This document shows, piece after piece, positions 1 to 6,226 of a DNA stretch of 6,664 nt. The notes beneath the pieces are model-generated. The model saw only the letters and a list, made by a program, of their open reading frames with translations, made no database searches and was not told where the DNA came from. The position numbers and the translations under genes were made by a program. The stretch comes from JBDSEG01 sp039920165 (GTDB lineage Bacteria > Pseudomonadota > Gammaproteobacteria > Burkholderiales > Burkholderiaceae_C). The stretch covers positions 1 to 6,664 of the forward strand of contig JBDSEG010000114.1 of the NCBI GenBank assembly GCA_039920165.1. Reading direction: 5' to 3'. The first letter of the stretch is position 1. Each line of letters begins with the position of its first letter.

Positions 1-719
1 CGAAGCTGGCGGAAGCACATGCTGCCCGAGCATTCATGCTGAAGACATTCGATTGGGATTGGCAGGGTGCCGCGGCCGAGTACCGTCGAGCGAACAAGCT
101 CAGCGCGGATCCGCATCGATACGATGCCGGCCTTGCTGGAATTGGCCTGCTGTTCGGCCAGGTCGACGAATCGATCGCCGCCAAGAGGCTTGCGTTGGAC
201 CGTGATCCCTTGTCCGTCACCGCGATGCATGCATTGGGTATCGACCTGTACGTCGCGGGCCGCTATGAGGAGGCTGCAAGCGCATTGCGCAAGGTGATCG
301 AACTGGATCCGTCCTTTGCAAGCGTTCGGTCCTTCCTCGGAACAGCCCTGCTGCTCCAGGGTCAGCCGGAGCAAGCACTGGCGCTCGTCGAGCAGGAGCC
401 GGACCCTTCGTACAAGTCCAGTGTTTTGCCACTGGTCTATTGGACCCTGGGCAGACGACAAGAATCAGACGACGCCATGACTGCCTTGAAGCGCGACTTC
501 GCGCCGGTCGCTGCTTTTCAGATCGCGCAGGCCCACGCCTTCCGTGGCGAGACCGGCGCTGCGCTGGATTGGCTTGAGAGGGCGTATCGCGAGCGTGATT
601 CCGGCGTGCAATGGATCAAAGTGGATCCGCTCCTTCGACGGGGTTTGCGAGACGAACCCAAGTATCAGGCGTTCCTGGTCAAGCTGAAGCTGGATGGCGA
701 CGGTCTGTTTCTGCGCTAG
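1..719 (+). CDS. TPR-repeat protein, C-terminal part (5' end outside window)
   Basis: The reading frame is open from base 3, with no stop before the window edge. The methionine at base 36 is therefore probably internal and the true start lies upstream; 238 residues are visible. They read as about six helical tetratricopeptide-type units of roughly 34 residues. The clearest are the unit with AGRYEEAASALRKVIELDP and the last one with AHAFRGETGAALDWLERAY. Leading residues such as FDWDWQGAAAEYRRA and the tail (WIKVDPLLRRGLRDEPKYQAFL) resemble the C-terminal TPR arrays of bacterial multidomain proteins that carry an N-terminal winged-helix, kinase or cyclase domain. That family assignment is from memory of the pattern, and the N-terminal domain is not visible. 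TPR arrays bind protein partners, so this part is probably a scaffold or sensor region. No signal peptide or membrane segment is visible. GC content looks lower than in the genes downstream. TPR call is firm; the overall role is unknown. Confidence 0.85.
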   Translation, partial: KLAEAHAARAFMLKTFDWDWQGAAAEYRRANKLSADPHRYDAGLAGIGLLFGQVDESIAAKRLALDRDPLSVTAMHALGIDLYVAGRYEEAASALRKVIELDPSFASVRSFLGTALLLQGQPEQALALVEQEPDPSYKSSVLPLVYWTLGRRQESDDAMTALKRDFAPVAAFQIAQAHAFRGETGAALDWLERAYRERDSGVQWIKVDPLLRRGLRDEPKYQAFLVKLKLDGDGLFLR

Positions 720-723
720 GCCA

Positions 724-779
724 GCGGGTGGACCAAGCCGTGGATAGAGAGCGCAAGCGCCGCCAGCTTGGTGGCCCGC
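724..779. repeat. Imperfect inverted repeat just after the TPR stop codon
   Basis: Two stacked arms face each other. GCGGG (724-728) pairs with CCCGC (775-779), and ACCAAGC (732-738) pairs with GCTTGGT (766-772), separated by a small 3x2 internal loop. That gives twelve pairs, with 27 bases between the inner arms. It begins 5 bases after the TAG stop. The position suits an mRNA 3'-end structure. No T-run follows, so it is not a classical intrinsic terminator. It could protect the 3' end, or be chance in GC-rich DNA. Confidence 0.35.
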
Positions 780-870
780 ATCGTCCGCCAAAACAGCCAA
801 CGCAGCGCTGGCGTCTACTCGCCGGACACCCCGGCCAACGAGCCACGCGCAGCGGTTTCGGGCGAACCAC

Positions 871-892
871 GTCCCCACGCCTGCACGGGGAC
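871..892. repeat. Short inverted repeat GTCCCC/GGGGAC
   Basis: GTCCCC (871-876) and GGGGAC (887-892) form a perfect 6-bp stem with a 10-base loop, about 58 bases upstream of the HAD start. It has no T-tract on either strand. It may be an operator-like element or a leader hairpin, but a stem of this size also arises by chance in GC-rich DNA. Confidence 0.2.
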
Positions 893-949
893 ATCTCTGC
901 TTTGGCTGGCAGGCCCCCCGCGGCAAGCGCTCGTGACAGACTGCCGCCC

Positions 950-1759
950 ATGCCCGCCGTCCGCCCCGCACCCTTGACCGAATTTCCGCTTGCTGCGGCA
1001 GGCGCCGCGGTAGGCGTCATGAGCGATATTGACGATACGCTGACGACCGACGGCGCGATCACGCCCGAAGCGCTCGGCGCGCTGGCCCGGTTGCGCGACG
1101 CCGGTCTTCCGGTCATCGCCATCACCGGCCGCCCGATGGGCTGGAGCCTGCCGTTCGCGCGCGACTGGCCGGTCGCCGCGATCGTCGCCGAGAACGGCGC
1201 GGTCGCGCTGCTGCCCGGCGGCCGGGTCGACTATGTGCAGGACGAGCCGACCCGGCGCCGTAATGCGCTTCGGTTGCAAGCCGTCGCTTCGCGCGTGCTC
1301 GCCGAGGTGGACGGCGCGCGGCTGGCGCGCGACAGCGCCGGACGCGTCACCGATATCGCGATCGACCACGCCGAATTCGCTCAGCTCGCGCCCGCGTCGA
1401 TCGACCGCGTCGTCGCGATCATGCGCAGCGAAGGCATGAACGCGAGCGTGAGTTCGATCCATATCAACGGCTGGTTCGGCGCGCACGACAAGGCCAGCGG
1501 CGCGCGCTGGATCGTCGAGCGCCTGTACGGTCGGTGCCTGGACGACGAGATCGATGGCTGGGTCTACGTGGGCGATTCGACTAACGACCAGGCGATGTTC
1601 GAAGCCTTCGTGCTCAGCGTCGGCGTCGCCAACCTGATGCAGTTCGCCGACCGCCTGAGCGTCTGGCCGGCCTATATCACCCGAGCCGAGCGCGGTGCCG
1701 GCTTCAAGGAAGTCGCCGACCTGCTGCTGGCGGTCGGCGGTCGACGGCCTCCCGTTTGA
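950..1759 (+). CDS. HAD-IIB family hydrolase (probable small-molecule phosphatase)
   Basis: This 269-residue protein has all four HAD signatures. Motif I is SDIDDTLT, with nucleophile Asp26 and acid/base Asp28. Motif II is Thr59 in AITGRP. Motif III is Lys181 in GAHDKASG. Motif IV is GDSTND (208-213), where the acidic residues bind Mg2+. The cap lies between motifs II and III (about residues 85-175), as in type IIB enzymes such as Cof-type, sucrose-phosphate and mannosyl-3-phosphoglycerate phosphatases. It should hydrolyse a phosphate ester in the cytoplasm through an aspartyl-phosphate; the substrate cannot be read from the sequence. Start: the ATG at 950 keeps the hydrophobic first strand (AVGVMSDID). 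The next ATG, at 1019, would cut that strand to two residues before the nucleophile. Neither has a strong ribosome binding site. The gene converges on the glycosylase gene, with 7 bases between stops. Family is sure; start is moderately sure. Confidence 0.9.
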   Translation: MPAVRPAPLTEFPLAAAGAAVGVMSDIDDTLTTDGAITPEALGALARLRDAGLPVIAITGRPMGWSLPFARDWPVAAIVAENGAVALLPGGRVDYVQDEPTRRRNALRLQAVASRVLAEVDGARLARDSAGRVTDIAIDHAEFAQLAPASIDRVVAIMRSEGMNASVSSIHINGWFGAHDKASGARWIVERLYGRCLDDEIDGWVYVGDSTNDQAMFEAFVLSVGVANLMQFADRLSVWPAYITRAERGAGFKEVADLLLAVGGRRPPV

Positions 1760-1760
1760 A

Positions 1761-1774
1761 GCGCGCTCACGCGC
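1761..1774. terminator. Small hairpin between convergent genes (weak candidate)
   Basis: GCGCG (1761-1765) and CGCGC (1770-1774) form a 5-bp stem with a 4-base loop. It lies between the convergent stop codons and overlaps the end of the minus-strand gene. It is symmetric, so it could act on transcripts from both sides. There is no T-tract, so a true intrinsic terminator is doubtful. No other terminator candidate fits in the 7-base gap. Confidence 0.2.
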
Positions 1775-2855
1775 AGTCCAGAAATTCGCGCATCCGCTGC
1801 AGCTCGGCATCGAGTTCGTTCCGGAACAGCCCATCGCGCGGCGCGCGGCCGGCCGCGTAGCCGAAGTCCGCGCGCAGCGCCCCGCCCTCGACCGCCAGGT
1901 TGCCCCAGCCGATGACCCGGTCGCGCCACAGCAGCGGCAGTGCGTAATAGCCGCGCACCCGCTTCGCCGCCGGCGTATAGGCCTCGAAGCGGTATGGCCA
2001 GCCCCACAGCCGCTCGAAGCGCGCCCGGTCCCACACCACCGGATCGAAGGGCGCGAGCACGCGCACCGTGTCCTCGATGCGATGGCGTTTCGACGCGAGG
2101 TTTTCGTCCGCCGGCCAGTACCAGACGCTGCCGTCGACGCTCGCGCTCGCCAGGCGGGCGCAGGCCCGCGCGAGCGCCGCGGCGCGCAGATGGGCCCACT
2201 GCGGCGCACCACCGCGCAAATAGCTCACCAGTTGAGCCAGGCCGCGCGCCGGCAGCGGCGCATACAGCCGGACCACGATATCGATCAGCGCATCGAACGC
2301 CACGTCCGGATCGCCGGCGCCATCTTCGGGCGCGATGCGCACGGCATACAGGCGCACGCCGCCGACCCGGCGTTCGATTCGCAGCAGGCCGCGGTAGTGC
2401 ATCGCGTCGAGCAGCTGCGTGCTGGCGTTGCCCGATCCGCCGAACCAGTTGCGCGCCTTGCCGTGCGCAAAATGCAGATCGACCTCGCGTGGATGCACCA
2501 CGCCGCGTTCGCGAACGAAATCGAGCACCGATTGCGCCTGCGCCGCGCGCGCCGCAGGCCACGCTGCGCGCGCGGTTCGCGGATGCATCAGGTGATGCGT
2601 CGCGCGCGGCACGAAGCCGTAGTTGACGAAAAAATCCTCCTCGATCGGCAGGCGCGGATAACGCCGTTCGAGGTCGCCGGCGCTATAGCCCGCGACCCGA
2701 TGCCGCAGCAGCAGATCCTGCGCGCGCGCCGGCGCCCGGATCGGGTCGGCCTGCACGAAACCCAGGCGCCGGATCGCCGCAGCCAGCGTGGTCGGCGCGA
2801 ACAGGCTGCGCGCGACGGCGTAGCGGCGCAGGTCGGCGAGATCGACGGCGGGCAT
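1767..2855 (-). CDS. YcaQ/AlkZ-like winged-helix DNA glycosylase
   Basis: This 362-residue protein belongs to the HTH_42 (former DUF1006) family, built of tandem winged-helix domains. Characterised members (E. coli YcaQ, Streptomyces AlkZ) are DNA glycosylases that unhook interstrand crosslinks and remove bulky alkylated bases. The N-terminal segment FVQADPI carries Gln35 and Asp37, matching the Q-x-D catalytic motif of YcaQ rather than the Q-x-Q of AlkZ. A winged-helix segment is visible around 145-170. Family signatures near the C-terminus are LAPFDPVVWDR (267-277), EAYTPAAKR (291-299) and GYYALPLL (302-309). Start: an upstream ATG at 2936 would add 27 residues without family character and leave only 14 bases to the divergent gene. 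The ATG at 2855, followed by MPAVDLADLRRYAV, fits the family start. No clear ribosome binding site precedes either. Substrate range is inferred from relatives. The gene stands alone, divergent from the ligase gene. Confidence 0.85.
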   Translation of the reverse strand: MPAVDLADLRRYAVARSLFAPTTLAAAIRRLGFVQADPIRAPARAQDLLLRHRVAGYSAGDLERRYPRLPIEEDFFVNYGFVPRATHHLMHPRTARAAWPAARAAQAQSVLDFVRERGVVHPREVDLHFAHGKARNWFGGSGNASTQLLDAMHYRGLLRIERRVGGVRLYAVRIAPEDGAGDPDVAFDALIDIVVRLYAPLPARGLAQLVSYLRGGAPQWAHLRAAALARACARLASASVDGSVWYWPADENLASKRHRIEDTVRVLAPFDPVVWDRARFERLWGWPYRFEAYTPAAKRVRGYYALPLLWRDRVIGWGNLAVEGGALRADFGYAAGRAPRDGLFRNELDAELQRMREFLDCA

Positions 2856-2950
2856 GGGGCGAAAGTCTAGGGTGCCGCCGCGGAAATACCCGATGCGCCA
2901 CGCCGCGCGGCGGTGGTCCACTGGGGCTGTCGCCACCCCGGAATACCGCC
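2856..2950. promoter_or_regulatory. Divergent promoter region between glycosylase and ligase genes
   Basis: These 95 bases separate two outward-facing genes, so promoters for both are expected here or within the gene starts. I cannot pick out a convincing sigma-70 -35/-10 pair on either strand. The region holds the palindrome at 2901-2912 and, one base later, a 9-base near-palindrome GTGGTCCAC (2913-2921). A weak GGAA (2940-2943) precedes the ligase ATG by 7 bases and may be its ribosome binding site. Confidence 0.45.
2901..2912. repeat. Perfect 12-base palindrome in the divergent region
   Basis: CGCCGCGCGGCG reads the same on both strands. It sits midway between the two divergent starts, 38 bases from the ligase ATG and 45 from the glycosylase ATG. 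The position suits an operator controlling one or both genes. It is made only of G and C in a GC-rich genome, so chance is a real alternative. Confidence 0.25.
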
Positions 2951-4630
2951 ATGACCGGCAACCGATCGATTCTCGACCACGTCTTCGACCACGAAGCGGC
3001 CCAGCCCGACCTCGTCTGGATGACCCAGCCGCTGGGCGGCGGCCGGGTGCGCGACATCACCTGGGGCGAGGGTCTCGGCGAGGCACGCCGAATGGCGACG
3101 CATCTGCGCGGATTCGGCCTCGCCCCTGGCGCGCGCATCGCCATGCTGGCGAAGAACAGCGCGCATTTCATCCTTGCCGAGCTGGCGATCTGGATGGCCG
3201 GCGGGACGACGGTCGCCATCTTTCCGACCGAGAGCGCCGAGAATATCCGCTTCGTGCTCGACCATTGCGAAGCGAGCCTGCTCTTCGTCGGCAAGCTCGA
3301 CGCCTGGGATCGCCAACGCGCCGGCGTTCCCGACGGCCTGCCGTGCATCGCGCTGCCGCTCTCGCCGGCCACCGGCATGCCGAACTGGGACGAGATCGTC
3401 GCGGCCAACGCGCCCATCGCCGGTCGGCCGCAGCGCGCTGCCGACGATCTGGCGATGCTGCTGTACACCTCGGGGTCGACCGGCCAGCCGAAGGGCGTGA
3501 TGCAGACCTTCGGCAGCGTCACGCGTGCGACCGAAGGCATCGTGAGCGATCCCGACGGCGACGACGACGAGTCGCTCGAAAAGCGCGTCCTGTCGTACCT
3601 GCCGCTTTCGCACTGCTACGAGCGCGCGTGGGTCGAATGCGCGTCGCTGCTGAGCGGGCGCGGGCATCTGTATTTCACCGAGTCGCTGGCGACCTTTGCC
3701 GACGATCTCAAGCGCGCGCGTCCGACGCACTTCATCTCGGTGCCGCGGCTGTGGACCAAATTCCAGCAAGGCGTCTTCGCTTCGCTGCCGGCGACGCAAC
3801 TCGACGCGCTGCTCGACAACCCGGTGATGCGCGAGCCTGTTTCGCGCAAGGTGCTGGCCGGACTCGGCCTCGACCAGGTGCGCCGCGCCGGGAGTGGTTC
3901 GGCGCCGCTACCGGCCGAGCTGCTGACCTGGTACCGGCGCCTGGGCCTCGACTTGCGCGAGGGTTACGCCATGACCGAGGATTTCGCCTACTCGCACCAT
4001 TCGACACCGAATGCCACCGCGCCGGGCCACGTGGGCATTCCGTTCCCCGACGTGCAGATGCGGCTGGACGACGACGGCGAGATCCTGATCAAGTCGCCGG
4101 GCCGCATGGCGGGCTACTACAAGCGCCCCGATCTGGATGCGGAAGCCTTTACCGCCGACGGCTTCTTTCGCACCGGCGACCTGGGCGAGCACAACCCCGA
4201 CGGGCTGCTCCGGCTGACCGGGCGCAAGAAGGAATTGTTCAAGACCGCCAAGGGCAAGTATGTCGCGCCGGCGCCGATCGAGAACCTGCTCAACGAGCAT
4301 CCGATGGTCGAGCTGGCGCTGGTCTCGGGGGTCGGCCAGCGGGCACCGTTTGCGCTGCTCGTGCTGGACGAGAACCTGCGCCCGCGCCTGGCCGATGCGG
4401 CGGTGCGTGCCGAGGTCGAGAGCGCGCTGGCGGCGCTGCTGACACGCGTCAACGAGGCCGTGCCGGCGTGGGAACGGCTCGATCGGCTGGTGGTGGCGCG
4501 CGAACCCTGGTCGATCGAGAATGGTTGCCTCACACCGACCATGAAGATCAAGCGCAGCCGCATCGAAGCCACGGTCGCGCCGCACCTAAATGCCTGGTAC
4601 GGCGCACCCGGGCCGGTGTTGTGGGCCTGA
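2951..4630 (+). CDS. Long-chain acyl-CoA synthetase-type AMP-binding ligase
   Basis: This 559-residue protein is a full-length member of the ANL adenylating superfamily, closest in pattern to FadD/ACSL-type acyl-CoA synthetases. It should activate a carboxylic acid with ATP to an acyl-adenylate, then transfer the acyl group to CoA. Visible core motifs are the P-loop YTSGSTGQPKG (172-182), SYLPLSHCYER (215-225), SVPRLWTKFQ (263-272), EGYAMTED (337-344), RTGD with Asp410, and GRKKELFKTAKGKY from 424 with Arg425. In the C-terminal lid, TPTMKIKR (528-535) carries the probable catalytic Lys532. The A5 motif has Ala340 where FadD relatives usually have Gly. No signal peptide or membrane anchor is seen. 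The start follows a weak GGAA. The stop lies 35 bases before the P450 start, so the two are probably co-transcribed. The acid substrate, long-chain or other, is inferred only from resemblance; a carrier-protein acceptor cannot be excluded. Confidence 0.9.
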   Translation: MTGNRSILDHVFDHEAAQPDLVWMTQPLGGGRVRDITWGEGLGEARRMATHLRGFGLAPGARIAMLAKNSAHFILAELAIWMAGGTTVAIFPTESAENIRFVLDHCEASLLFVGKLDAWDRQRAGVPDGLPCIALPLSPATGMPNWDEIVAANAPIAGRPQRAADDLAMLLYTSGSTGQPKGVMQTFGSVTRATEGIVSDPDGDDDESLEKRVLSYLPLSHCYERAWVECASLLSGRGHLYFTESLATFADDLKRARPTHFISVPRLWTKFQQGVFASLPATQLDALLDNPVMREPVSRKVLAGLGLDQVRRAGSGSAPLPAELLTWYRRLGLDLREGYAMTEDFAYSHHSTPNATAPGHVGIPFPDVQMRLDDDGEILIKSPGRMAGYYKRPDLDAEAFTADGFFRTGDLGEHNPDGLLRLTGRKKELFKTAKGKYVAPAPIENLLNEHPMVELALVSGVGQRAPFALLVLDENLRPRLADAAVRAEVESALAALLTRVNEAVPAWERLDRLVVAREPWSIENGCLTPTMKIKRSRIEATVAPHLNAWYGAPGPVLWA

Positions 4631-4652
4631 TGCGTTCCGACGCACATCTTGC

Positions 4653-4657
4653 AAGGA
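4653..4657 (+). promoter_or_regulatory. Ribosome binding site of the P450 gene
   Basis: AAGGA lies 8 bases before the ATG at 4666 and is the best Shine-Dalgarno match ahead of any gene here. It decides the P450 start in favour of 4666 over the in-frame ATG at 4630, which overlaps the ligase stop by one base but has no such site. Confidence 0.7.
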
Positions 4658-4665
4658 TCGAACCG

Positions 4666-6114
4666 ATGGACGCCACCACGCTCGAAAAGCCAACCGCGCT
4701 GCGCCACGCCGATACCCTGCCCGGGCCGAAGGGCGTGCCGGTATTCGGCAATGCGCTGCAGATCGATGCGTCGCGCATGCACCAGCAGCTCGTCGACTGG
4801 TGCGAGGAATACGGGTCGATCTACCGCATGCGGCTGGGCCGGCGCAAGCTCGTCGTCGTTGGCGACCATGCGGTCGTCGCCCGCATCCTGCGCGACCGGC
4901 CGGACGGTTTTCGCCGCACCACGCGGCTCGAAGAGGTGTGGAACGAACTCGGCCTGGTCTCGGGCGTCTTCGGCGCCAACGGCGAGGCCTGGAAGCGCCA
5001 GCGCCGGATGGTGATGGCCGGCTTCGACCCGGCCCACGTCAAGAATTATTTCCCAGCCTTGCAGCAGGTCGCGCAGCGCCTGGCCGGGCGCTGGCAGAAG
5101 GCGGCGCGCAGCGGCACGCCGATCGAACTGCAGCCCGACCTGATGCGCTATACGGTCGATGCCATTGCCGGCCTGGCGTTCGGCGCCGAGGTCAATACGC
5201 TCGAGTCGCAGGGCGACGTGATCCAGCAGCACCTCGACAAGATACTTCCGGTCGTCTTCAAGCGCATCTTCGCGCCGGTACCGTGGTGGCGCGTCGTCAA
5301 GATGCCGGCCGATCGCCGGGTCGATCGCAGCGCCGCGGCGGTGATGGCGGCGGTGCGCGGCTTCATCGAACAGGCGCGTGCCCGCATGGCCGCCGACCCG
5401 CAGCTTCGCGAGCATCCGCGCAACCTGCTCGAAGCGATGCTCGCCGCTGCCGATCACCCCGAGAGCGACATCGACGATGCGCAGGTCGCCGGCAATGTGC
5501 TGACCATGCTGCTGGCCGGCGAGGACACCACCGCGAATACGGTGGCGTGGATGATCCACCTGCTGTGGCGCAACCCGACCGCGCTGGCGCGAGCGCGCGA
5601 CGAGGTGCGCAGTGTGTGCGGCGATGCGCTGTCGCTCACGCCCGAGCAGATGGCCAGGCTCGACTACATCGAAGCCTGTGCGCACGAGACCATGCGCTTG
5701 AAGCCGGTCGCGCCGCAGGTGCCCTTGCAGGCGATCAAGGATGTGACGCTCGGTGACGTTCACGTGCCGGCCGGCACGGTCGTCATCAGCCTGATGCGGC
5801 GCGACAGCGTGAGCGAGGCGCACCTGCCGCGTGCCGCGGCGTTCGAACCCGAGCGCTGGCTCGACGGCGGCGGGCCGGGCGCGCAGGCCAGTGCGGTCAA
5901 GCGCATCTCGATGCCCTTCGGCGCCGGCCCGCGCATCTGCCCGGGCCGCTACCTCGCGCTGCTCGAAATGAAGATGGCGATGGCCGTGCTGCTGGGACGC
6001 TTCGAGATCGACAGCGTCGATACGCCCGACGGCGCCGAAGCCCGGGAGCACCTGGCGTTCACGATGGCGCCGGTCGGGCTCACGTTGAGGTTGCGCGAGC
6101 GCACCGACGTTTAA
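4666..6114 (+). CDS. Cytochrome P450 monooxygenase
   Basis: This 482-residue protein has the complete P450 signature set. The N-terminus has a proline-rich LPGPKGVPVFGN (18-29) but no membrane anchor, so it should be soluble. In helix B-C, WKRQRR (109-114) resembles the heme-propionate contact. The oxygen-binding I-helix has AGEDTT (284-289). The K-helix ExxR is Glu341-Thr-Met-Arg344. The meander has FEPERW (393-398). The heme loop PFGAGPRICPG (417-427) places the axial thiolate at Cys425. The overall pattern is closer to the fatty-acid/microsomal-like P450 type than to the camphor-type bacterial enzymes. It should insert one oxygen atom into an organic substrate, using electrons from a ferredoxin/reductase or similar partner; none is encoded here. 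Linkage to the acyl-CoA synthetase suggests a carboxylic acid or its CoA ester as substrate, but that is inference. An upstream start at 4630 would add 12 residues. The CYP family cannot be assigned without a search. Confidence 0.93.
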   Translation: MDATTLEKPTALRHADTLPGPKGVPVFGNALQIDASRMHQQLVDWCEEYGSIYRMRLGRRKLVVVGDHAVVARILRDRPDGFRRTTRLEEVWNELGLVSGVFGANGEAWKRQRRMVMAGFDPAHVKNYFPALQQVAQRLAGRWQKAARSGTPIELQPDLMRYTVDAIAGLAFGAEVNTLESQGDVIQQHLDKILPVVFKRIFAPVPWWRVVKMPADRRVDRSAAAVMAAVRGFIEQARARMAADPQLREHPRNLLEAMLAAADHPESDIDDAQVAGNVLTMLLAGEDTTANTVAWMIHLLWRNPTALARARDEVRSVCGDALSLTPEQMARLDYIEACAHETMRLKPVAPQVPLQAIKDVTLGDVHVPAGTVVISLMRRDSVSEAHLPRAAAFEPERWLDGGGPGAQASAVKRISMPFGAGPRICPGRYLALLEMKMAMAVLLGRFEIDSVDTPDGAEAREHLAFTMAPVGLTLRLRERTDV

Positions 6115-6194
6115 CTCGCTCGCCCCTTTGGGGAGAGGGTGCAACCCGCTCCTTCGACCCGGCCAGGAAGAGCCTCGCCCAGAGGGCGAGGGAG
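6115..6194. repeat. Palindrome-rich spacer element after the P450 gene (REP-like)
   Basis: The element starts directly at the P450 stop. CTCGCTCGCCC (6115-6125) faces GGGCGAGGGAG (6184-6194) with 10 of 11 bases paired, so the whole 80 bases can fold back. Smaller stems lie inside: CCCC-TTT-GGGG (6123-6133), GGGT-GCA-ACCC (6137-6147) and the 8-bp hairpin at 6173-6191. The CGCCCCTTTGGGGAGAGGG core resembles short palindromic intergenic repeats that are common in GC-rich proteobacteria. That resemblance is from memory; only one copy is in the window. It may be a REP-type repeat, a terminator region or both. Confidence 0.45.
6173..6191 (+). terminator. Strong hairpin downstream of P450 (candidate terminator)
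   Basis: CCTCGCCC (6173-6180) and GGGCGAGG (6184-6191) form a perfect 8-bp GC-rich stem closed by a 3-base AGA loop, 58 bases after the P450 stop. It is the strongest local hairpin in the window and well placed to end the ligase-P450 transcript. No T-run follows, so termination would be non-classical, or the hairpin may only stabilise the 3' end. Confidence 0.35.
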
Positions 6195-6203
6195 TCAACG
6201 CGC

Positions 6204-6226
6204 GGGTCGGTTAACGTGGGCGACCC
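6204..6226 (+). promoter_or_regulatory. Stem-loop in the leader of the formate-THF ligase gene
   Basis: GGGTCG (6204-6209) and CGACCC (6221-6226) form a perfect 6-bp stem around an 11-base loop that itself holds the palindrome GTTAAC (6210-6215). It ends 22 bases before the ATG. It could be an operator or a leader structure affecting translation of the next gene. There is no recognisable riboswitch core, and chance is possible. Confidence 0.25.

Larger units (their letters stand above)
720..949. other. Gene-free spacer between TPR gene and HAD gene
   Basis: No convincing coding region lies in these 230 bases. The HAD frame is open through here, but its translation (rich in R, P, Q and G) has no family character and runs back into the TPR gene. 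Two inverted repeats are present, at 724-779 and 871-892, and are listed separately. I see no clear -35/-10 promoter pair, no tRNA fold and no T-rich intrinsic terminator. The promoter of the HAD gene, if it has its own, should lie here. Confidence 0.6.

Noticed and set aside
611..949. N-terminal extension of the HAD frame back to an ATG at 611
   Set aside because: The extension would overlap the TPR gene by over 100 bases, and its translation is R/P/Q/G-rich without family resemblance. The HAD fold is complete from the ATG at 950.
815..2212. A 465-codon minus-strand open frame across the HAD gene and part of the glycosylase gene
   Set aside because: It overlaps the HAD gene antisense and the glycosylase in a wrong frame, has no domain pattern and is biased to arginine and alanine. 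It is a GC-driven shadow.
2854..6114. A 1086-codon plus-strand open frame that spans the ligase in another frame and runs into the P450
   Set aside because: Only its last part is real (the P450). Over 2951-4630 the translation is arginine-rich low-complexity sequence without family character, while the other frame encodes a complete acyl-CoA synthetase. High GC makes stops rare and explains the long open frame.
4117..6198. A 693-codon minus-strand open frame opposite the ligase and P450
   Set aside because: It is a mirror frame of GC-rich codons over two well-supported genes. The translation is rich in R, H, A and Q with no recognisable domain, and its first residues come from the palindromic spacer.
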